DNA of 64,000 bases from Ficedula albicollis (GCF_000247815.1 NC_021675.1:61783029-61847028), one strand, 5' to 3'; counted from the stretch's first letter, positions 36,701-50,484 are shown. Program-made: numbers and translations. Notes: a model not told the origin generated them from the sequence alone.

Positions 36701-39700
36701 AGAGCTGCTCTCCCTGGTGCCATCTGAGAGCAGCACCAGGCTCTGGCACTCCCTGGAATCCTGAATGTTTCTGTGGTATCCCTCTGGGTGACCACATCTT
36801 TTCTGCTGTGCAAGGAAGCAACTTCACTCCAAGTGGACACCATACCACACTTTCACGATGAGGGCAATGACCACCAATTGTGGAGAGCTTCAAGCTCATA
36901 GGAGCAAGTGTGACCACATCAACAGGTAGAAAAATAGGGTTACTTGTGGCTCAGTGGCTATGGGCACCTAGTATTTAGCAGTTTAAAAGGTTTTACAGCA
37001 AACAAATCAATATCTCTGAGAGAAAATCCGACTTCACGCCCAAACCTGCAATTCCCAGCCTCATCAAAGGCATCTCCAAGGAAAGCACATGCAGCATGAT
37101 GTACTAATACATTTGTACTAATAGCTGTAACTTGATATACCCCCAATGTAAATTAACACCATTCAAAGTACAATAGTCATTGGCTGATTTAATATAAATG
37201 GCTACAAGCTATGAAGCAGGAGTTTATACAGGAAGAAAAGGAATTTTTCTTTTCTAGGCATAATAGGAAATAAGGGATGTTTATATTTCGTGAGGAAGGT
37301 TACAATCAAAGTTAGTAGGGTATGAGAAAAAGTTCTTTAGCACTGTGTGATATTGAAACTTTAAACTGGTATTCCTTCACCTGTATTCTGCAGGTGAGAT
37401 GAGTTGTCATTGCAACCAGCTCACAGTTTCCTAATTAAGCAAAAATTATTTAACACGTTTTTCCTACAGTGAAGATTTGTAGTGAAGCTGGATGAGTAAG
37501 TGGCCAAATCTCATGAGCTTTCAGTGCCCATCTAAGTCTTAAAGTACAGTTAAAGCTTTATGCCCTAAAGATATATTCTCAGCCCCTAACTGTTGAATTG
37601 CACTTTTTTATTTTGACTTAAAATTGTAAACAACATAGAAATGAAAAATGCTAAGTGAGTATGTCTGTAGATAAATAGCCTTTTCAAAGAATCCTAGAAT
37701 TTTTTGGGTTGGAAAGGACCTTAAAGATAATCTAGTTCCAACCCCCATGCCATGGGCAGGGACACCTTCCACTAGATCAGGTTGCTCAAAGTCTCATCCA
37801 AAATGACCTTGAAGACTTCCAGGCTTGCATTATCCACAGCTTCTTCTCTGGACAGCCTGTTCCAACGTCTCATGAGCCTTTTAACCCAGTTTCTGTTACC
37901 AGTTTGCCTCCTTTCTAAGTGAAACCAAATTTAATCAAAGAAAAAGACAATCAAGGATATCAAGGGTGAAAAACTGTAGTCTTACTGATTTAGGTGAAGT
38001 TAAACTGAGTCGTAACTAAATATGCCTCTGTCATGAAAAGAATGAAAGATGTTTCATTTATCCCAAAGAAGGATTTTAAAAACCATTTCATTCACTTTTA
38101 TTTTCATCCAGAAAATTTATTTTTTGTCTGTGGTTAAAATCCTTTACTTCAGGGTATGCTTCCTACAATATATCCTATTTCTCAGGTGCTGGAGGCAAAC
38201 CCTGGGGAGTATTATTCCTTACTTAGTGTGTGCCAGACCATATTTGACACAGTCCATTACACTGACACAAGATTTATCCTTCTGATAAAAGAAGCAAAAT
38301 CTTCAGCTGGGCAAACAGACTTTGATAGCTCTTCAGAATGAAAAATATCTGGTTTTTAAAACTCCTCTAGTATTCACAAGCCCAGAGGATGTGTTTGTGG
38401 TGCCTGTGCTAGCATTAAGGTCTCATTTAAAAGCCCAAAGAAAGGCAAATGATTGTATTAGCTGTATCTCCAGGCCAGTTACAGAGGTACTGATTACTTG
38501 CCATATCTTCCACAGACAGCAGGAACTTCCCCCTGCAAAGCAGATGCTCTAATTTAAGAGGGGTCTGTCTCTCTGCTTAAGAGATTACTCTGTTGAAAGG
38601 AAGTCTCTGCTAGAGAAAATATTTCTTCTTAAAGCAGTATTACCCAAAAGAATCCAGATGCAAAGCCTGAAGTGCCCAACTATAAATGAAATAGCATAAA
38701 TATCAATAACATTATCAATGTTAGATAATAGAAGAGTTGAAAAGTTGATGTTAAGAATAAATATTGAAAGAGGATATTTCACAAGTGTTCCAAAGTGGTT
38801 TCAATTTCATTTAAAATGAAAAATAATATTTTTCTAAATTCCCTTCTAAACCTATTACCTTTTTTAATTTAAGTGACATCTATGGTCACATTCAAGGTAA
38901 AACAGCACCATTGCACTAGGACTGAGAGCAGAGGTCAAAGCCAATAAAAGGACATATTTTGGACATGCGTGACCAATAAACCACTTGATTCACTGCAATT
39001 GTTTGCATGTAGTTACCAAATTTGCAATTAGTTACCCAGTTATTTGCATTTGGTTAAAGAACAGAGCATTTTCAGACAGATCTCCACTTGAATACCCAGA
39101 GCTGTGGATTCCATCTTCTTGCTACAGTCATTGCTTTCCATTATCAGTTTACAACATGGTTTGTTTTCCTTTAGTGTTAAAAATAATTCCTTAGTTTTCT
39201 CTACTTCTGATCTTGTTACCAAATAAGAAAGTCTCTTAGCAAACAACAATATCAATTCGTGTCACTTCTTGGAAATTGCAGAGAGATCACTCCTAAATTT
39301 TAATTTTGACAATATTTTGTAAGCTTTCCATTGTAACAATCTTTTCAGCTCTAAAATAATTTTTATGTTCATTTTTTAAAAAAGTAATTATACCCAAATT
39401 TTTCAGTATCTTCTTTGAAGTGAAGATCATGGAGCAAGATGTGGTATTTCACTAGGACTAGTCATACTGAAATCACACAGCTCAAGACTTTGGGATCTTA
39501 CCTCTTGATTCAGACTAACTTTTCTCTCTAATTTCAATAGTTGTGCCTTTCTAGGACATAGTCTCCTGTTTTGTCTTTTCCATTCCAGTTCTGTTCACTT
39601 CATTTGAAGATTTTTTGTATGAAATGTTTTGCTGAATAGTGCAGGGCAAATTACCAGGCAATATTTCTCTGCCCTAATTAATTTATTTTCCATTTTTTCA

Positions 39701-41050
39701 AGCCTTTCACGACCCACAGAAAATTTCAACAATCATTCTATATCTATATTTATATGTTAGACCAAGTCAAAATTTCTTCTAGTTTCAAAGACTTGGTCTT
39801 CTTGTATCTGATTTTAATTGACTTTTTTTACCTGTTATTTCACAAAACATTTAGTTCATAATTCAGAATTTCCGTAGAGTATTGGTCTTGAATTAGATGA
39901 GCAAATACCCTTAAGAATTATACACATTTTAACAGACGTTGATCTCACATATATAAATGTGGCAAAATGGTGCATCACTCAACACCTATTTGCTCAGAAG
40001 TGTAGACTAAGTTTGAAAATCTTCTTTCCTTTATTCCTTAATTGATCACATTTTACATCAGCATTTTCACTGTTTTCCCTGAGACTAATGTTGAATGCTA
40101 CTAAATGTTACTAAATACCCATCAGTGATCAAGATTTCCCACATAATTTGTTTTGGGGCAGGGGAAAAGCCTTGATGCAAGATGTCACTGCCTTTTGAAA
40201 AGCTGGAGTAACTGGGTTTGACTTGTAAAGACACAGAAGAGAGACATGGAGAGGAAATCTCCTGTGAGGTTTGCATATGAAAATTACTTGCTTTGGTTCT
40301 AATTCTCTGTTTATTCCATTTTAACATACCTAGCATCTTGATTATCAGCTTTACACACTGTTTGGCTTATCTAAAGGCTCAATGCAATCACACAAAATAG
40401 CTTATTCTGTGTAGTCCATAGTAACATTGTGCAGCTAAACCTTAGCTAATTCAGCTTTGTGAGGGAAAATCCCAATTAGAACACAGTAGTTATGAGTATT
40501 CACTGTTGGTTTGGATGCTCTGGATTTATCTTCTCAAAATGTCTCATATCCCTTTGAGGTACACACCACTGTGGGCAGAACTGCACGGGACCTTATGGCA
40601 TGGACAGTTCACCACTGTCTGTTTAGAGGCTTGCTTCACCTCCTTCTGGTATAGGAAACCCCCTTTAGGACCCCAAAATATGTTCAAATATGTTCAAATT
40701 GCGAAATCATACCTGTTGTACGCCTTTTATCCCAACATTTCCAAATTATCAGGGTTTTTTTTAATAATGAAAAAAAAAAATAATTTGAGCAATTCTTCCA
40801 ACATCTGGTACTTAAGGCAGCCTTGTGGCAACTCATAGATAAGGTGAACATAAAAACATCTGACCATTTCCAGAGGATGCTAATGCCTTTCTATTGCTCT
40901 TGCTCATAGGGGCTTCCAGGCTATACATGATCACTATTTAATTCCCCTGCAATGAGACCTGATGGAGTATTTGTGCAGAGTAAGGCAGTAGGTGACTGTT
41001 CATGACTCCATCTCCCTCCTCACTGACCTCCCTTGCTCCCTGCTGCTATT
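33800..41050. other. Non-coding stretch with one CR1 fragment
   Basis: About 7 kb with no supported exon on either strand, except a purine-rich-acceptor frame at about 39502-39575 on the - strand that I did not accept. It holds the antisense CR1 fragment at 37686-37915 and a T run at 35771. Slightly GC-richer patches near 34650-35000 and 36400-36900 have overlapping open frames in several phases but no good splice pair. Confidence 0.4.
37686..37915 (-). mobile_element. CR1 LINE 3' end fragment, antisense
   Basis: The + strand carries gttggaaaggaccttaaaga, cccccatgccatgggcaggg, acaccttccactagatcagg and ttgctcaaagtctcatccaa, which is the reverse complement of the avian CR1 tail. It continues with cattatccacagcttcttct and fades near 37915. 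It is diverged (for example the gaagacttccaggcttgcat segment) and 5'-truncated, so it is an old dead copy. The 3' end of the element faces low coordinates. Confidence 0.9.
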
Positions 41051-41053
41051 CAC

Positions 41054-41195
41054 TGTATTTTTTCATCATTTTCTCCTTTCTGTCTCTGTAGTTCTTCCTG
41101 CCAGACCAATTCAGCACCCATCAACTCTCCCCAGGGCTGTCCTGGCCAGCAAATGTTTGTTTTGTTCTGAGGATTTTCTCTGTTGTGTCTAATAC
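41054..41195 (-). CDS. Candidate 142-base internal exon of the - strand gene
   Basis: The - strand acceptor is good (cacagcttctcctttctgccag) and the donor weak (ATACA/gtgaat). The frame with two leading and two trailing bases is open (for example GELMGAELVWQEELQRQKGE), hydrophilic and coiled-coil-like at its end. Its trailing CA joins the 33672 exon as Gln. The leading GT accepts the trailing G of the 50485 exon. On the + strand an equally good acceptor ends at 41090 and is followed by open frames in all three phases, so the strand is not certain. Confidence 0.27.
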
Positions 41196-43071
41196 CTGGC
41201 AGAAAGGAGAAGCTGTGCTTTTTAAAAGTAGAATTGAAGCACTGTCCAAACACAGCTCCCAGGCACAACCCAAACCATAAGCAAATCAATAGGACTTCTC
41301 ATTTGTTCACATGATTACAATTAAATATATCCCTTAATGATCCCCTGGATGGGTGCCAAAAGACAGCAGTAAACTGAGTTGGGATCCCAGAAATTACATT
41401 CCTTTTACTGAGGCAAAATCACCCTTTGTATTTGCAGATGACACACTCTCTAGTGCAGGCAAAGACACGTAATCAAGCCACGTACAATGGGGAGTCTTTT
41501 ATTTACATTTCTGTGAGTATGGTCCTTCACAATGCAATTAAAAAATAAATGAAAGAGAGAAATCCAAAAGAAGCAATGGCTTGGCACCTTTGCTGCAAAA
41601 TATTCCTTACTGCTGAACATGGTGGCTGAGCTCTCAGGTTACATCACATCAAAGGCTCTCTAAAGAAACAGCTCAGCTGCATGAAGATCTTAACAATTAG
41701 AACAGAAAAGGAGAGACAACAGATTCTGGGGGGAAAAAAAGGGAGACAAATTGAGTTCTGATGAAAAGTCAAACTAAGAATTAATAAGTAAGGATGTGAT
41801 ACAGTCCTAAGAAACAGCAATTCTGATTTCTTCTTTGCTGCAGTACAGAAGCACCTTCCAAGAGCATATTAGATGGTGAACCAAGGCTTTTATGAGTGCT
41901 TCAGCTGCCTCCTCATTCTGTCCTCGAGCGAAAAACAGGCACACTCTAATGTTCAGTTTGGTAAACTTCAGGGAAATTCTGCCTCATATTTCCAGCAGAA
42001 AGAAAGGAATGACCAGTCTGGAATGGAATGATGCCTGGTCATCCTACACAGTGACAAAACTCTGCCTGGGTGCTGCAGGTCTCAGTCTTGTGCTCCTCCA
42101 TGGTCATTTCCAGCCCAGGCTGCCTTCGTGGGGGTGGCACAGCAGGATGGCAGCTCACAGGGATTTCCAGCCTTAGCCAGACTTATAAAATACCTTTCCA
42201 GCTGGGACTTCTCTGCTTTAAGTAGAAAAGGGACACATTATGGGGTAGAACTAAGTGGTTCTGTACTTGTATTAGAGAAAATCCGATAAAGAAGGTGGCC
42301 TGGGGACAGACCTGAAAGTGATGCAGTAAGTAATAGCCTTTGATGTCAAGGGCAATGTCAGCTTGGGTCAGTCAAGAGAAGAAGCTCTATAGAGGAGAAG
42401 CCATAATCTTCATCCAAAATTTTTCCTATTATATAATCTAAGATTTTATGTCAATTATTTATTTTCCAGGATTAGAGTCTAGACAAAGAACACTGCATTC
42501 TACCTTTAAAAGTCTCAGAAATTGTTTCAGTTCTCTTACTCCCTCCACAGCTGAGATGTTTTCCTTAGGGATATCCCTCCAAAATGCCTACAAGTTTTAT
42601 GTCATAGGCAGCATGTTAATGCACTCATCCTCTCACTAAATTCACTGCTTTTCCTCTACTGGGAGATGATTTGCATTTGTCTTCTCAAAAACGTTTTTCA
42701 TATTTTGATTATGAGCCAGCCTTCCAATATGTGTGACACTAACATTTCCCTCCTGAAACACGATTTTTCTGATTTTTGATTTCATGTTCCTTTACTACAA
42801 CTTGCTATCTTTGTCATTTTAAAGTTTCTCCCTTCTCATTAGCCTTTTCTCTGTTCCCCACATATCTCTGGTTGCCTTATCAAAATATTGACAAAATGCT
42901 TTCGAAGAACCTGGCAGATGTTCAATGCATCCTGACACATAATTCTCCTGGCAGGTATCTACACAGTTTAAATCCTTTCTTCCTACCTTCTTCCTATTTG
43001 GGATGAATCAGAGATATTTTCTAAAGAGCCCCATCCTCCTGAACTTTTTTTAGTATCTTATTATGAATCCT
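41196..43071. other. Non-coding stretch
   Basis: No supported gene or named element. It is AT-rich with some pyrimidine-rich patches (42420-43010). Open frames here lack splice pairs and have low-complexity composition. Confidence 0.4.
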
Positions 43072-43289
43072 AATAAAGAGAGGTCACACCTACTTATCCT
43101 CTCTCTTTATCTCTGCCTCTACAACTGGCCCCAAGTGAATATGTGCATATATGTTGACAGAAAGTAATGTACCAGGCAACAATAAAGAGAGGTCACACCT
43201 ACTTATCCTCTCTCTTTATCTCTGCCTCTACAACTGGCCCCAAGTGAATATGTGCATATATGTTGACAGAAAACAATGTACCAGGCAAT
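43072..43289. repeat. Tandem duplication, unit 109, two copies
   Basis: Units 43072-43180 and 43181-43289 both begin aataaagagaggtcacacct. The only difference visible is agaaagtaatg versus agaaaacaatg. They abut directly. Confidence 0.95.
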
Positions 43290-46200
43290 ATATTTTATCC
43301 AATTTCCATGCTGAACATCTCAAGGCAAGGTAAATCCCTTTACACGATCATTCCACAGATATAAATTATTTTAGCACATCTGTTGTTCTGACACTGCAGG
43401 ACTTCATGTTTGAATCCCTTGATTTTTTTAATGTCTTTTGTGCCCTTAATCTCATTTTTCAGAAATTGTGAAATAATATGGAGGGAGACATTGTTAAAGA
43501 AAGAATCTAATTTGAGCTTTTTTTCATATGTCATTGGGTAGAAATTATTTATATTCTAAAATTTTATTTTATATTTTACTTTCATATTAAGTGGTCGTTG
43601 TGGAGAAAAGCAGAGAGTACATTGATGTGGTTACACACACATCTAAGAGTGTGGGCTGTGCTTTCTGCCTGTCTGCAGCAGCACTGGAATGCCTCTATCC
43701 TTCTCTGGGGCTAGCAAGTAAATCCATGTATTCCAGTATGTTCCACGTGGGATAGCTGACAGCAGTGTCTGACCAGGGGCACTCGAGAGCTGGAGACTCT
43801 CACTCACTGCTTTTCCTGCTCTCTCCCACAGATGCCAAATGATGGGCCAGACCCTCAGCTGGGCTCAGCACATGAGCCTCAGGTTCAGCATTTTAAAGGA
43901 TGACAGAAACACTTTAAGTCAGATGAGCCCTCTAAACAAAACCTTTTCTTTTCCTTTTTTATTTTTTTAAATTGCTTACAGCAGCCTATGTCACACACAC
44001 AAATACTTTATATGATTGAGTCCTCTGTGGCCCAAAGATGAATAGACTCATATTTGAAAAAAAACAGGAAGAATGTTTTTTAACCCCATGTCCTATTGCT
44101 GTAGATAATTTACATGCAACTTGCTATCTTTTGCAGGATAGTAACACTAAACTCTTTAAAGAAAGGTGTATTTTGGAACCAGTACTGAATCACAAACAGA
44201 TCAAAAGTTGAGGTCAGGACTACAGGTGATCATAGCAATCAGTTTCAGAGCTGGAGATTAATACAAAATCACCAAAAAAAGGATCCACAATGGAAAAATT
44301 TTCTTCTGACCAGAGTATCAAGGGCACAGTTTGAGACACCTCTTGTCAGTTATCCTAAAGAATGAGGAAAGCTCTTCTATTTAGCAAGCAGAAAAGCGTG
44401 TCTGAAGAGCAGCAAGCTGGCAGGGCAGAACAGAGAATATGCCCAGACAGAACTGAGAGGAACCTGGTTAGCTTGTCCCAGAGTCAGAGTGGTCCCTGAT
44501 TAATTATTTAGGTTAAGTAAGCTGAAGGAAAATTCTTTAGATATGTCTGGTTTGAATTTGTAGTGGAGAAACTCGGAGCTCTTAGGCACAGCTGGTATCC
44601 CTGTACGGTGAATCACCAGAAGGGCTGGAGAAAATATGTTTCTTTCTGTGTACAGGCTGATGATGTTAAAGTAAAAATTAACAAGGGTGCTTACATGGAT
44701 AGAAGTAGAGTTCAGATTTTGGTGAAGCTCGGTGTTTTTAAATTGTCTAGCTCAAAAGGCTCTTTTTTTCCACCTGGAATTCTAAAAACATAAAAATACA
44801 ATACAAACGCTATTGTGGTTAGTCTACCATCATTATAATAGTAAAGAAGGAGCTTCAGATATATGCAAAAGCACTTGAATTTTCCTGTTCCATTCCTTCT
44901 TACCCTGCCCAAATAAACCTGATGACTGTATTTTAACCTTAAAAGGCACATGTACAATATAAAATCCTTCCTAAAAAAAACCATTTAAATTCCAAACCAA
45001 CACATAACTGAATAATTCCAGCAATAGAGTCAAGCATGTGCTTCATTGATAGATCAGGTTTCTAATGAAGAACAGTTGTTTATGTTATCTTATCATAAAA
45101 TGCCATTTTCTGCTGGTAATAAATAAATATCCCCTGACAAGCTTCCAAACTGCACTTGGATAGCAGTTATTTCACAAATGCACCCAACTCATACTTAAGC
45201 AAATTTACAGAGACACATTCATGTTTTCACTTGACAGCAAATAATATTTACATACCATGTCAAGATAACTTTCTACAAATATTCTTGTTTACTAGTCAAA
45301 CCTGCAGGTAAAAACTTTGTTCAAGTGGTTGGTCTGGCAACATAATTTGGCACTCTATATCTATTAACTTGTGTTTCTGCTTTTGCACAAACAAGATTTG
45401 CCACAGATCACTGGTTCAAACAAGGAGCCTAAATGAAGTATCTCAAATTAAGTTTGAATTGATTTACATCGTAAACCAATGAACCAGCAAATTTTCTTGT
45501 GTGCATTTCCGTGTGCAGAACTAAAATACTTACAGCAGATACTGTCATACTGGCAATTAGGGGCATTGCATGAGGAAGACCAATTTCCTCATTTGTTTTC
45601 ACTTCTCGTTTTGGAGGAGGAAGAAGCACCTGACATCCCCCCCTCTTTATTTTCTGCTAAACTCATCCAGGCTAAAAGCATTCAATCTTACAAAATATCC
45701 ACATGAAATAGCTACTTAAGGAATATAAAATCTATATCAAGGAAGGGACATTAATTTATTAACATCTAGTTTCAGTATAATAAATGCATAACTATGGTGT
45801 TTTTAAGGAAAGGCATGCTTCTGCTCGCTTTTTTAATGGAGTAATCAGTCCATTTTCAGTTCTGTCACCGAAGGGAGTAAATTTAGCAGACAAAAACATA
45901 TAGTGGAAAATAGAACTATGTAAACTGAAAATGCTGATGTGATGCTTTGAAGCCTTCTGTGTTATTTTGAGAGTATCTGTGCATGCCACAGTCCAAATAT
46001 CCCACTAGCATGTCATAGAAATATTTGAACTCTCTGCTTAATAAAGAAAAGCAGAGACAGGCTGTTGTTGAGGGTTTGTGCTTAGGAGAGCATGTCCTTG
46101 TATGTAAGCACGTGTGTGTTTTCATGTGTGTTTCTTTCTTCTGTGGAGATTATGAGCTGTGCAGGAATAGAGTGCTTAATTGAAAAGATAACAAATGATG

Positions 46201-47337
46201 AAGCAGCTGTTAAGTATGGCACAAAAATTGCTCCAAGCAGTTAAGGCTGATCATCATGATGGAAATAGCTTTTTGACAAGCTTAGCATTCCTGTGACAAT
46301 AATTAAGAATCAGGTTTCCACCAAAAGGCTTTATAGCCAGAAGGGGTTGTAAATCAATGGGCAACATTTTTATCTTGGAATGAAAATTAATTATTCAGTG
46401 TAGAACATGCTTTCTCACACTTAACTGCCTGTAATACCTCCTTTATTCTCCATCTTAATTCAATTAATATACCATTGTTGAAGGGGTGTTTGTCAGTAGT
46501 GATTCACTTTTGTTAAATATTACCATAAGGAAATATGACAAAATTGAATGGTTCTTAAATTAAGCCATAGTTCAGATTTTTTTGGCAGAGGGCTGTTAGC
46601 TGTTAAGTACTCTTTGACAAGGGTGTGGATATGACCATTTTGTATTGCACCCTTTGAGCTTGCATAAGCACATAAAGGGATTGAATAATACATGACAAAG
46701 AAGTGTAGGATGTTCTGAAGTGCTCTACATGGCCTTAACTTCTTTTTCCCTTTCAAGCTAGTCAGAAAACATATTGAATTTAATTGGAGCAGTTTCAGAA
46801 CACCAAAGACTCTTGAAAATCTTATTCTTATTGAGAAGAAATAAAAAGTGTTCTTGCCTTTTTGACTATTATATGGAAATGAAGGCATCTATCAAAGCTG
46901 TCATGACATTTACAGGAAAATGATGAGACTTTGGGGAATAATTCAGACTGTTTTGACAGCTCTACAATCTGAAAATGGGCCTGGAAATGTCCTCTTGGCA
47001 AGAAACATTAGACAACATAAGCCTCCACAAGGGTAGCTTTTGTCTAACTATTGCCATTGGTGTTTTCCTCTTCAGCAGTAACAGAGATGATAGAGAAAAA
47101 AAAACAAGTACTGGAATTAGTGTTTCGCTTCATTCAGGACTCCAAAATTTTTCCATTATTCCCCATTTCTTCTGTGGCCCTGAGAAGTGCTTCCTGATTT
47201 TTTTTTTTTTGCTAAATCTTTCTTTAAATAACATAGACTGGTTTCTAGTAAAATGCCAGAAGTGTGAAAATAAAAGTTCCTTGCTTAAAGGAGTCCCATA
47301 ATGTTGTATCACTGAGTGTAGGTTCATTATGGTACAC
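43290..47337. other. Non-coding stretch
   Basis: No supported gene. On the - strand a full-consensus donor (TCTGCT/gtaagtat at 45534/45533) follows an open frame (PPPKREVKTNEEIGLPHAMP). The only acceptors upstream of it are purine-rich, so I did not call an exon. The rest is ordinary AT-rich sequence. Confidence 0.4.
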
Positions 47338-47446
47338 ACCTTCTGAAGCAAATATGATCTCCTAGCAGAAGAGAAGAATTTATAAGAGGGCAAAAGACCT
47401 TCTGAAGCAAATATGATCTCCTAGCAGATGAATTTATTAGAAGTCA
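47338..47446. repeat. Tandem duplication, unit 59, two copies
   Basis: The segment accttctgaagcaaatatga starts at 47338 and 47397 and about 35 bases match exactly. The second half of the unit (agaatttataagagg versus gaatttattagaag) is diverged or rearranged. Confidence 0.85.
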
Positions 47447-47449
47447 AGA

Positions 47450-49348
47450 AGTGCAATTCCTTCAATTCTTTTTTGTTATCTCATGGGTGTTTCTGCTGCA
47501 GCCAAGAACTAAAAGAAGCACTGGTGAGTCACAGAAGAACACCCTCTCTACATGTTAGAGAATTAATTGCCTTATGAAACCTCTCAATCTTATAGCAGCT
47601 TGAGCTAATGCTGACTCCCCTCACACATGAAGTCATGGAGGACAAGCAGAGCCCTGGATTGCTGTTCTTGCCCCAAAAATGCTCCTGCCTTGCTGCCTCC
47701 TGAAATGTCTCTTTCATGAGAAGGTTGTTCAGTGACCCAGCACAGGAGGGAGAGGCCCCCATCCCTTCTCCTTTCTGGATGTTCGTTGTTAAGCCTAGCA
47801 CCAACACCAGCCTCCGAGTTATTCCTGTTTCAACCAGGAGACTGCAACTGATCCATGCTTTTAAAAGATGAGTACATGGTACTCCATGGCAAACTGGAGT
47901 ATTGTGAAAGGAGAGTAATGCTACCATGCCATGTTCAGAAAGTGTTCCAGGTGAAATAAACTCCAAAATTGTTTGGGTTTCTATACTTGAACTAGGAAGT
48001 AGATTTAACCACCTAAGGAAACCTAATTTGCTTCTCCTGCCTTTGATCTGACACTTTATTGGCACATTAATATATGTCTTTTACATGCAGAGCTATCACT
48101 TGACCTTCAAGATATCACAAGTAATCAAAGACAAACCTATCCACAACTCCCATTTCATATATGAACACCTTCAGGGGTAGGGGTCACAGTGGCGTTGGGA
48201 GAGGTTTCTGTGCTAGATTTTGTTTTTATTTTTTTAAGAAACCTATGGTACAATGGAAATAGTAATGCCAGCTATCAACCTGAGAATGTGTCTTTCTGTA
48301 CTGCCTAAATTTTGAATTCAAAAATCCTTTTGTCCTTTCCTATCCTGTTTTCCACCTCACTGACCACCAACATTTCTTCTACATTGACTATTCTAAACAA
48401 TTAGCTGAGAAGCATTCTTTGCAAATACCTCACCAGCCCAACACCTTCACTCAATTAGGATATTGCTTCCTCTTCAATCAACATGACTTGTTTCTGTAGG
48501 ACTACCCAAAAGGAAGATGCCTGCCAAGAAAACTGAGACTGCTGGGAGCTGGCCCTGAGATAATCCTCCTTTGTTCATCAGCTGCTTCACCCATTTTGAG
48601 GAGACAGCTGGGAAGGAAGCAAGGAGAGCACATGTGTAGATCAACACAGCTTTTAAAACATGGAAATGTCAGGATTTGACTTTATGTTTAAGTTGATAAA
48701 AATCTTTAGCTCCTTTGCCACTTTGTGAGCCTGTTAGTACAGCAGATTAATGGCCTCTGCACTGACTCATGGTTTTATTCTGTGTCAGGCCAGAAAATGA
48801 AAGAGAAGTAAACCACCCAGAAAAGATCAGATAATTTCTGGTAGACAAAAAAAGCCACAAACAAACATGTGAAACTCAAAGAAAATGCATCTATTGTTAG
48901 TCCAGGCTATTAGTGCCTGCTGCCATTCGGTCCAGTTGGAGGGAGCAGAAGACTTGCATGAATCACATATTAGGACAATATGTTTAATACAGAGCCAGAG
49001 CAGAATGTTTCTGGAATTTTTAAATGGATACAATAATGTTGCATCACAAATCTGTCCTTGAGTTTTTCTTTCAAGGGAACTGCCCTGGAGTTAGTTGCAA
49101 AAAAGTCAGTGGTCTGGAAATTATGTAATTTAAACATGTTTACCTCAGTGTGTGCCAGTATTTGCAGCTGTCGAAGTGAGCAGAGCCTTGTCCTACTGAG
49201 GCTAATTCCCCTAAATTAAAAACTGCTTCTGTTCCGTGCACCCCCACACATGTGTAGCCTTTGCTGACCAAACGTGGGAATTTAGAACATTTTATAAATA
49301 CTCGCAAATGAAGAGAGGCAAAGATGTTCTGTGGGAGAGTTGTTTACC
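47450..49348. other. Non-coding stretch containing the longest open frame
   Basis: The longest non-homopolymer frame of the window (178 codons, - strand, 47529-48065) lies here. Its product has no recognisable domain, is rich in Ser and Leu, and lacks codon bias or splice context, so I regard it as chance. A small - strand exon-like piece (49144-49195, RTRLCSLRQLQILAHTE, donor GAG/gtaaac) was also seen but not called. Confidence 0.35.
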
Positions 49349-49694
49349 AAAAATAAATGTTTTTATTTGACTTTATTTTCAGGAATGCAATCCAATTTTG
49401 AACAGGGAAAAGTGGAAGGATTTAATTGTCTTTCAGAATTATAATACATCAAAAAATAATAAGTTACTCAAAATATATGTTTCAAAATAATTTAAACTAA
49501 ACCTGTGGGCTGTAAAACTAAAAAAATAAATGTTTTTATTTGACTTTATTTTCAGGAATGCAATCCAATTTTGAACAGGGAAAAGTGGAAGGATTTAATT
49601 GTCTTTCAGAATTATAATACATCAAAAAATAATAAGTTACTCAAAATATATGTTTCAAAATAATTTAAACTAAACTTGTGGGCTGTAAAACTAA
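49349..49694. repeat. Tandem duplication, unit 173, two copies
   Basis: The segment aaaaataaatgtttttattt starts at 49349 and 49522. The copies are almost identical over 173 bases, with one visible difference (aaacctgtggg versus aaacttgtggg). The array runs straight into the triplicated unit at 49695. Confidence 0.95.
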
Positions 49695-49879
49695 AATGCA
49701 ACATTTAAGTATCTTCATTCATTCTCTTGATATTTATAAAGACCTCACAGCTATTGAATGCAACATTTAAGTATCTTCATTCATTCTCATGATATTTATA
49801 AAGACCTTACAGCTATTAATGCAACATTTAAGTATCTTCATTCATTCTCTTGATATTTATAAAGACCTCACAGCTATTG
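49695..49879. repeat. Tandem triplication, unit 61-62
   Basis: Three copies start at 49695, 49757 and 49818 with aatgcaacatttaagtatct. Copy 2 differs at two bases (tctcatgata, gaccttacag), while copies 1 and 3 agree. This is the only three-copy array of its size in the window. Confidence 0.96.
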
Positions 49880-50192
49880 AAATTTTGTTAATTTGGCTGG
49901 TCTAATAGCTGAAAAGGTTAAAAGAAGATCACATCAGTAATTCCAGATTTTCAACAGTTTTCAGTGAATCAGGAGATAAGTTGGTAGAGTTATAATATAA
50001 GTTCCTATACTTTAGACTGATTCTGTAACAATGTGTAAAATAGACTAATCTTGATCCAAATTGTACAGAAAGTCAAAGTAATCCTGCCTGGTTTTTCATA
50101 ATTATTGATACCAAAGAATTTTTTTTTGTATGCTATATTCATGCAATATATGAAATTACAGACACCATGTACTAACTATAGAAGCTGATTGT

Positions 50193-50287
50193 GATATTTA
50201 TATAAATATTTATAAAAATATTTATAAAAATATTTATATAAATATTTATATAAATATTTATATAAATATATTTAATATTTATATAAA
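50193..50287. repeat. AT minisatellite (atatttata-type units)
   Basis: Repeated atatttataaa and atatttatata units run in near-perfect tandem for about 95 bases. It is low-complexity sequence, prone to slippage and to length error in assembly. Confidence 0.93.
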
Positions 50288-50484
50288 ACCACTTGTGTCA
50301 GCTGTTCCTGTTCTCAATTTACAATGAAAATTCACCAGCAGAGATGAACCACCATTAGTGTTTAGTGTAACAGCAAGCACAAGGGTGCTAATGCACAGAA
50401 AAATTATAAACTACTGTGTGCACAAGCACTAAATGCAGCCAAATAATATATTGGTGGTGTGAAACAGGGCAATGGAAAGTTTAC

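Noticed and set aside
39502..39575. Open - strand frame with a good donor (CAAGAG/gtaaga) and a coiled-coil-like product
   Set aside because: Every upstream AG has a purine-rich context, so no acceptable splice acceptor exists. The phase also does not fit the neighbouring - strand candidates.
43151..43333. Repetitive short + strand frame with two similar halves
   Set aside because: The internal similarity comes from the 109-base tandem duplication, not from a repeat protein.
45534..45629. Open - strand frame ending in a consensus donor (gtaagtat)
   Set aside because: There is no pyrimidine-rich acceptor upstream and its end phase does not fit the 41054 candidate.
47529..48065. 178-codon frame on the - strand, the longest non-homopolymer frame
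   Set aside because: It has no domain, codon bias or splice context. One frame of this length is expected by chance in 64 kb read on six frames.
49695..49879. Regularly repeated 61-62 base units, considered as a CRISPR-like array
   Set aside because: The whole unit is repeated with no variable spacers, and the genome is clearly vertebrate.
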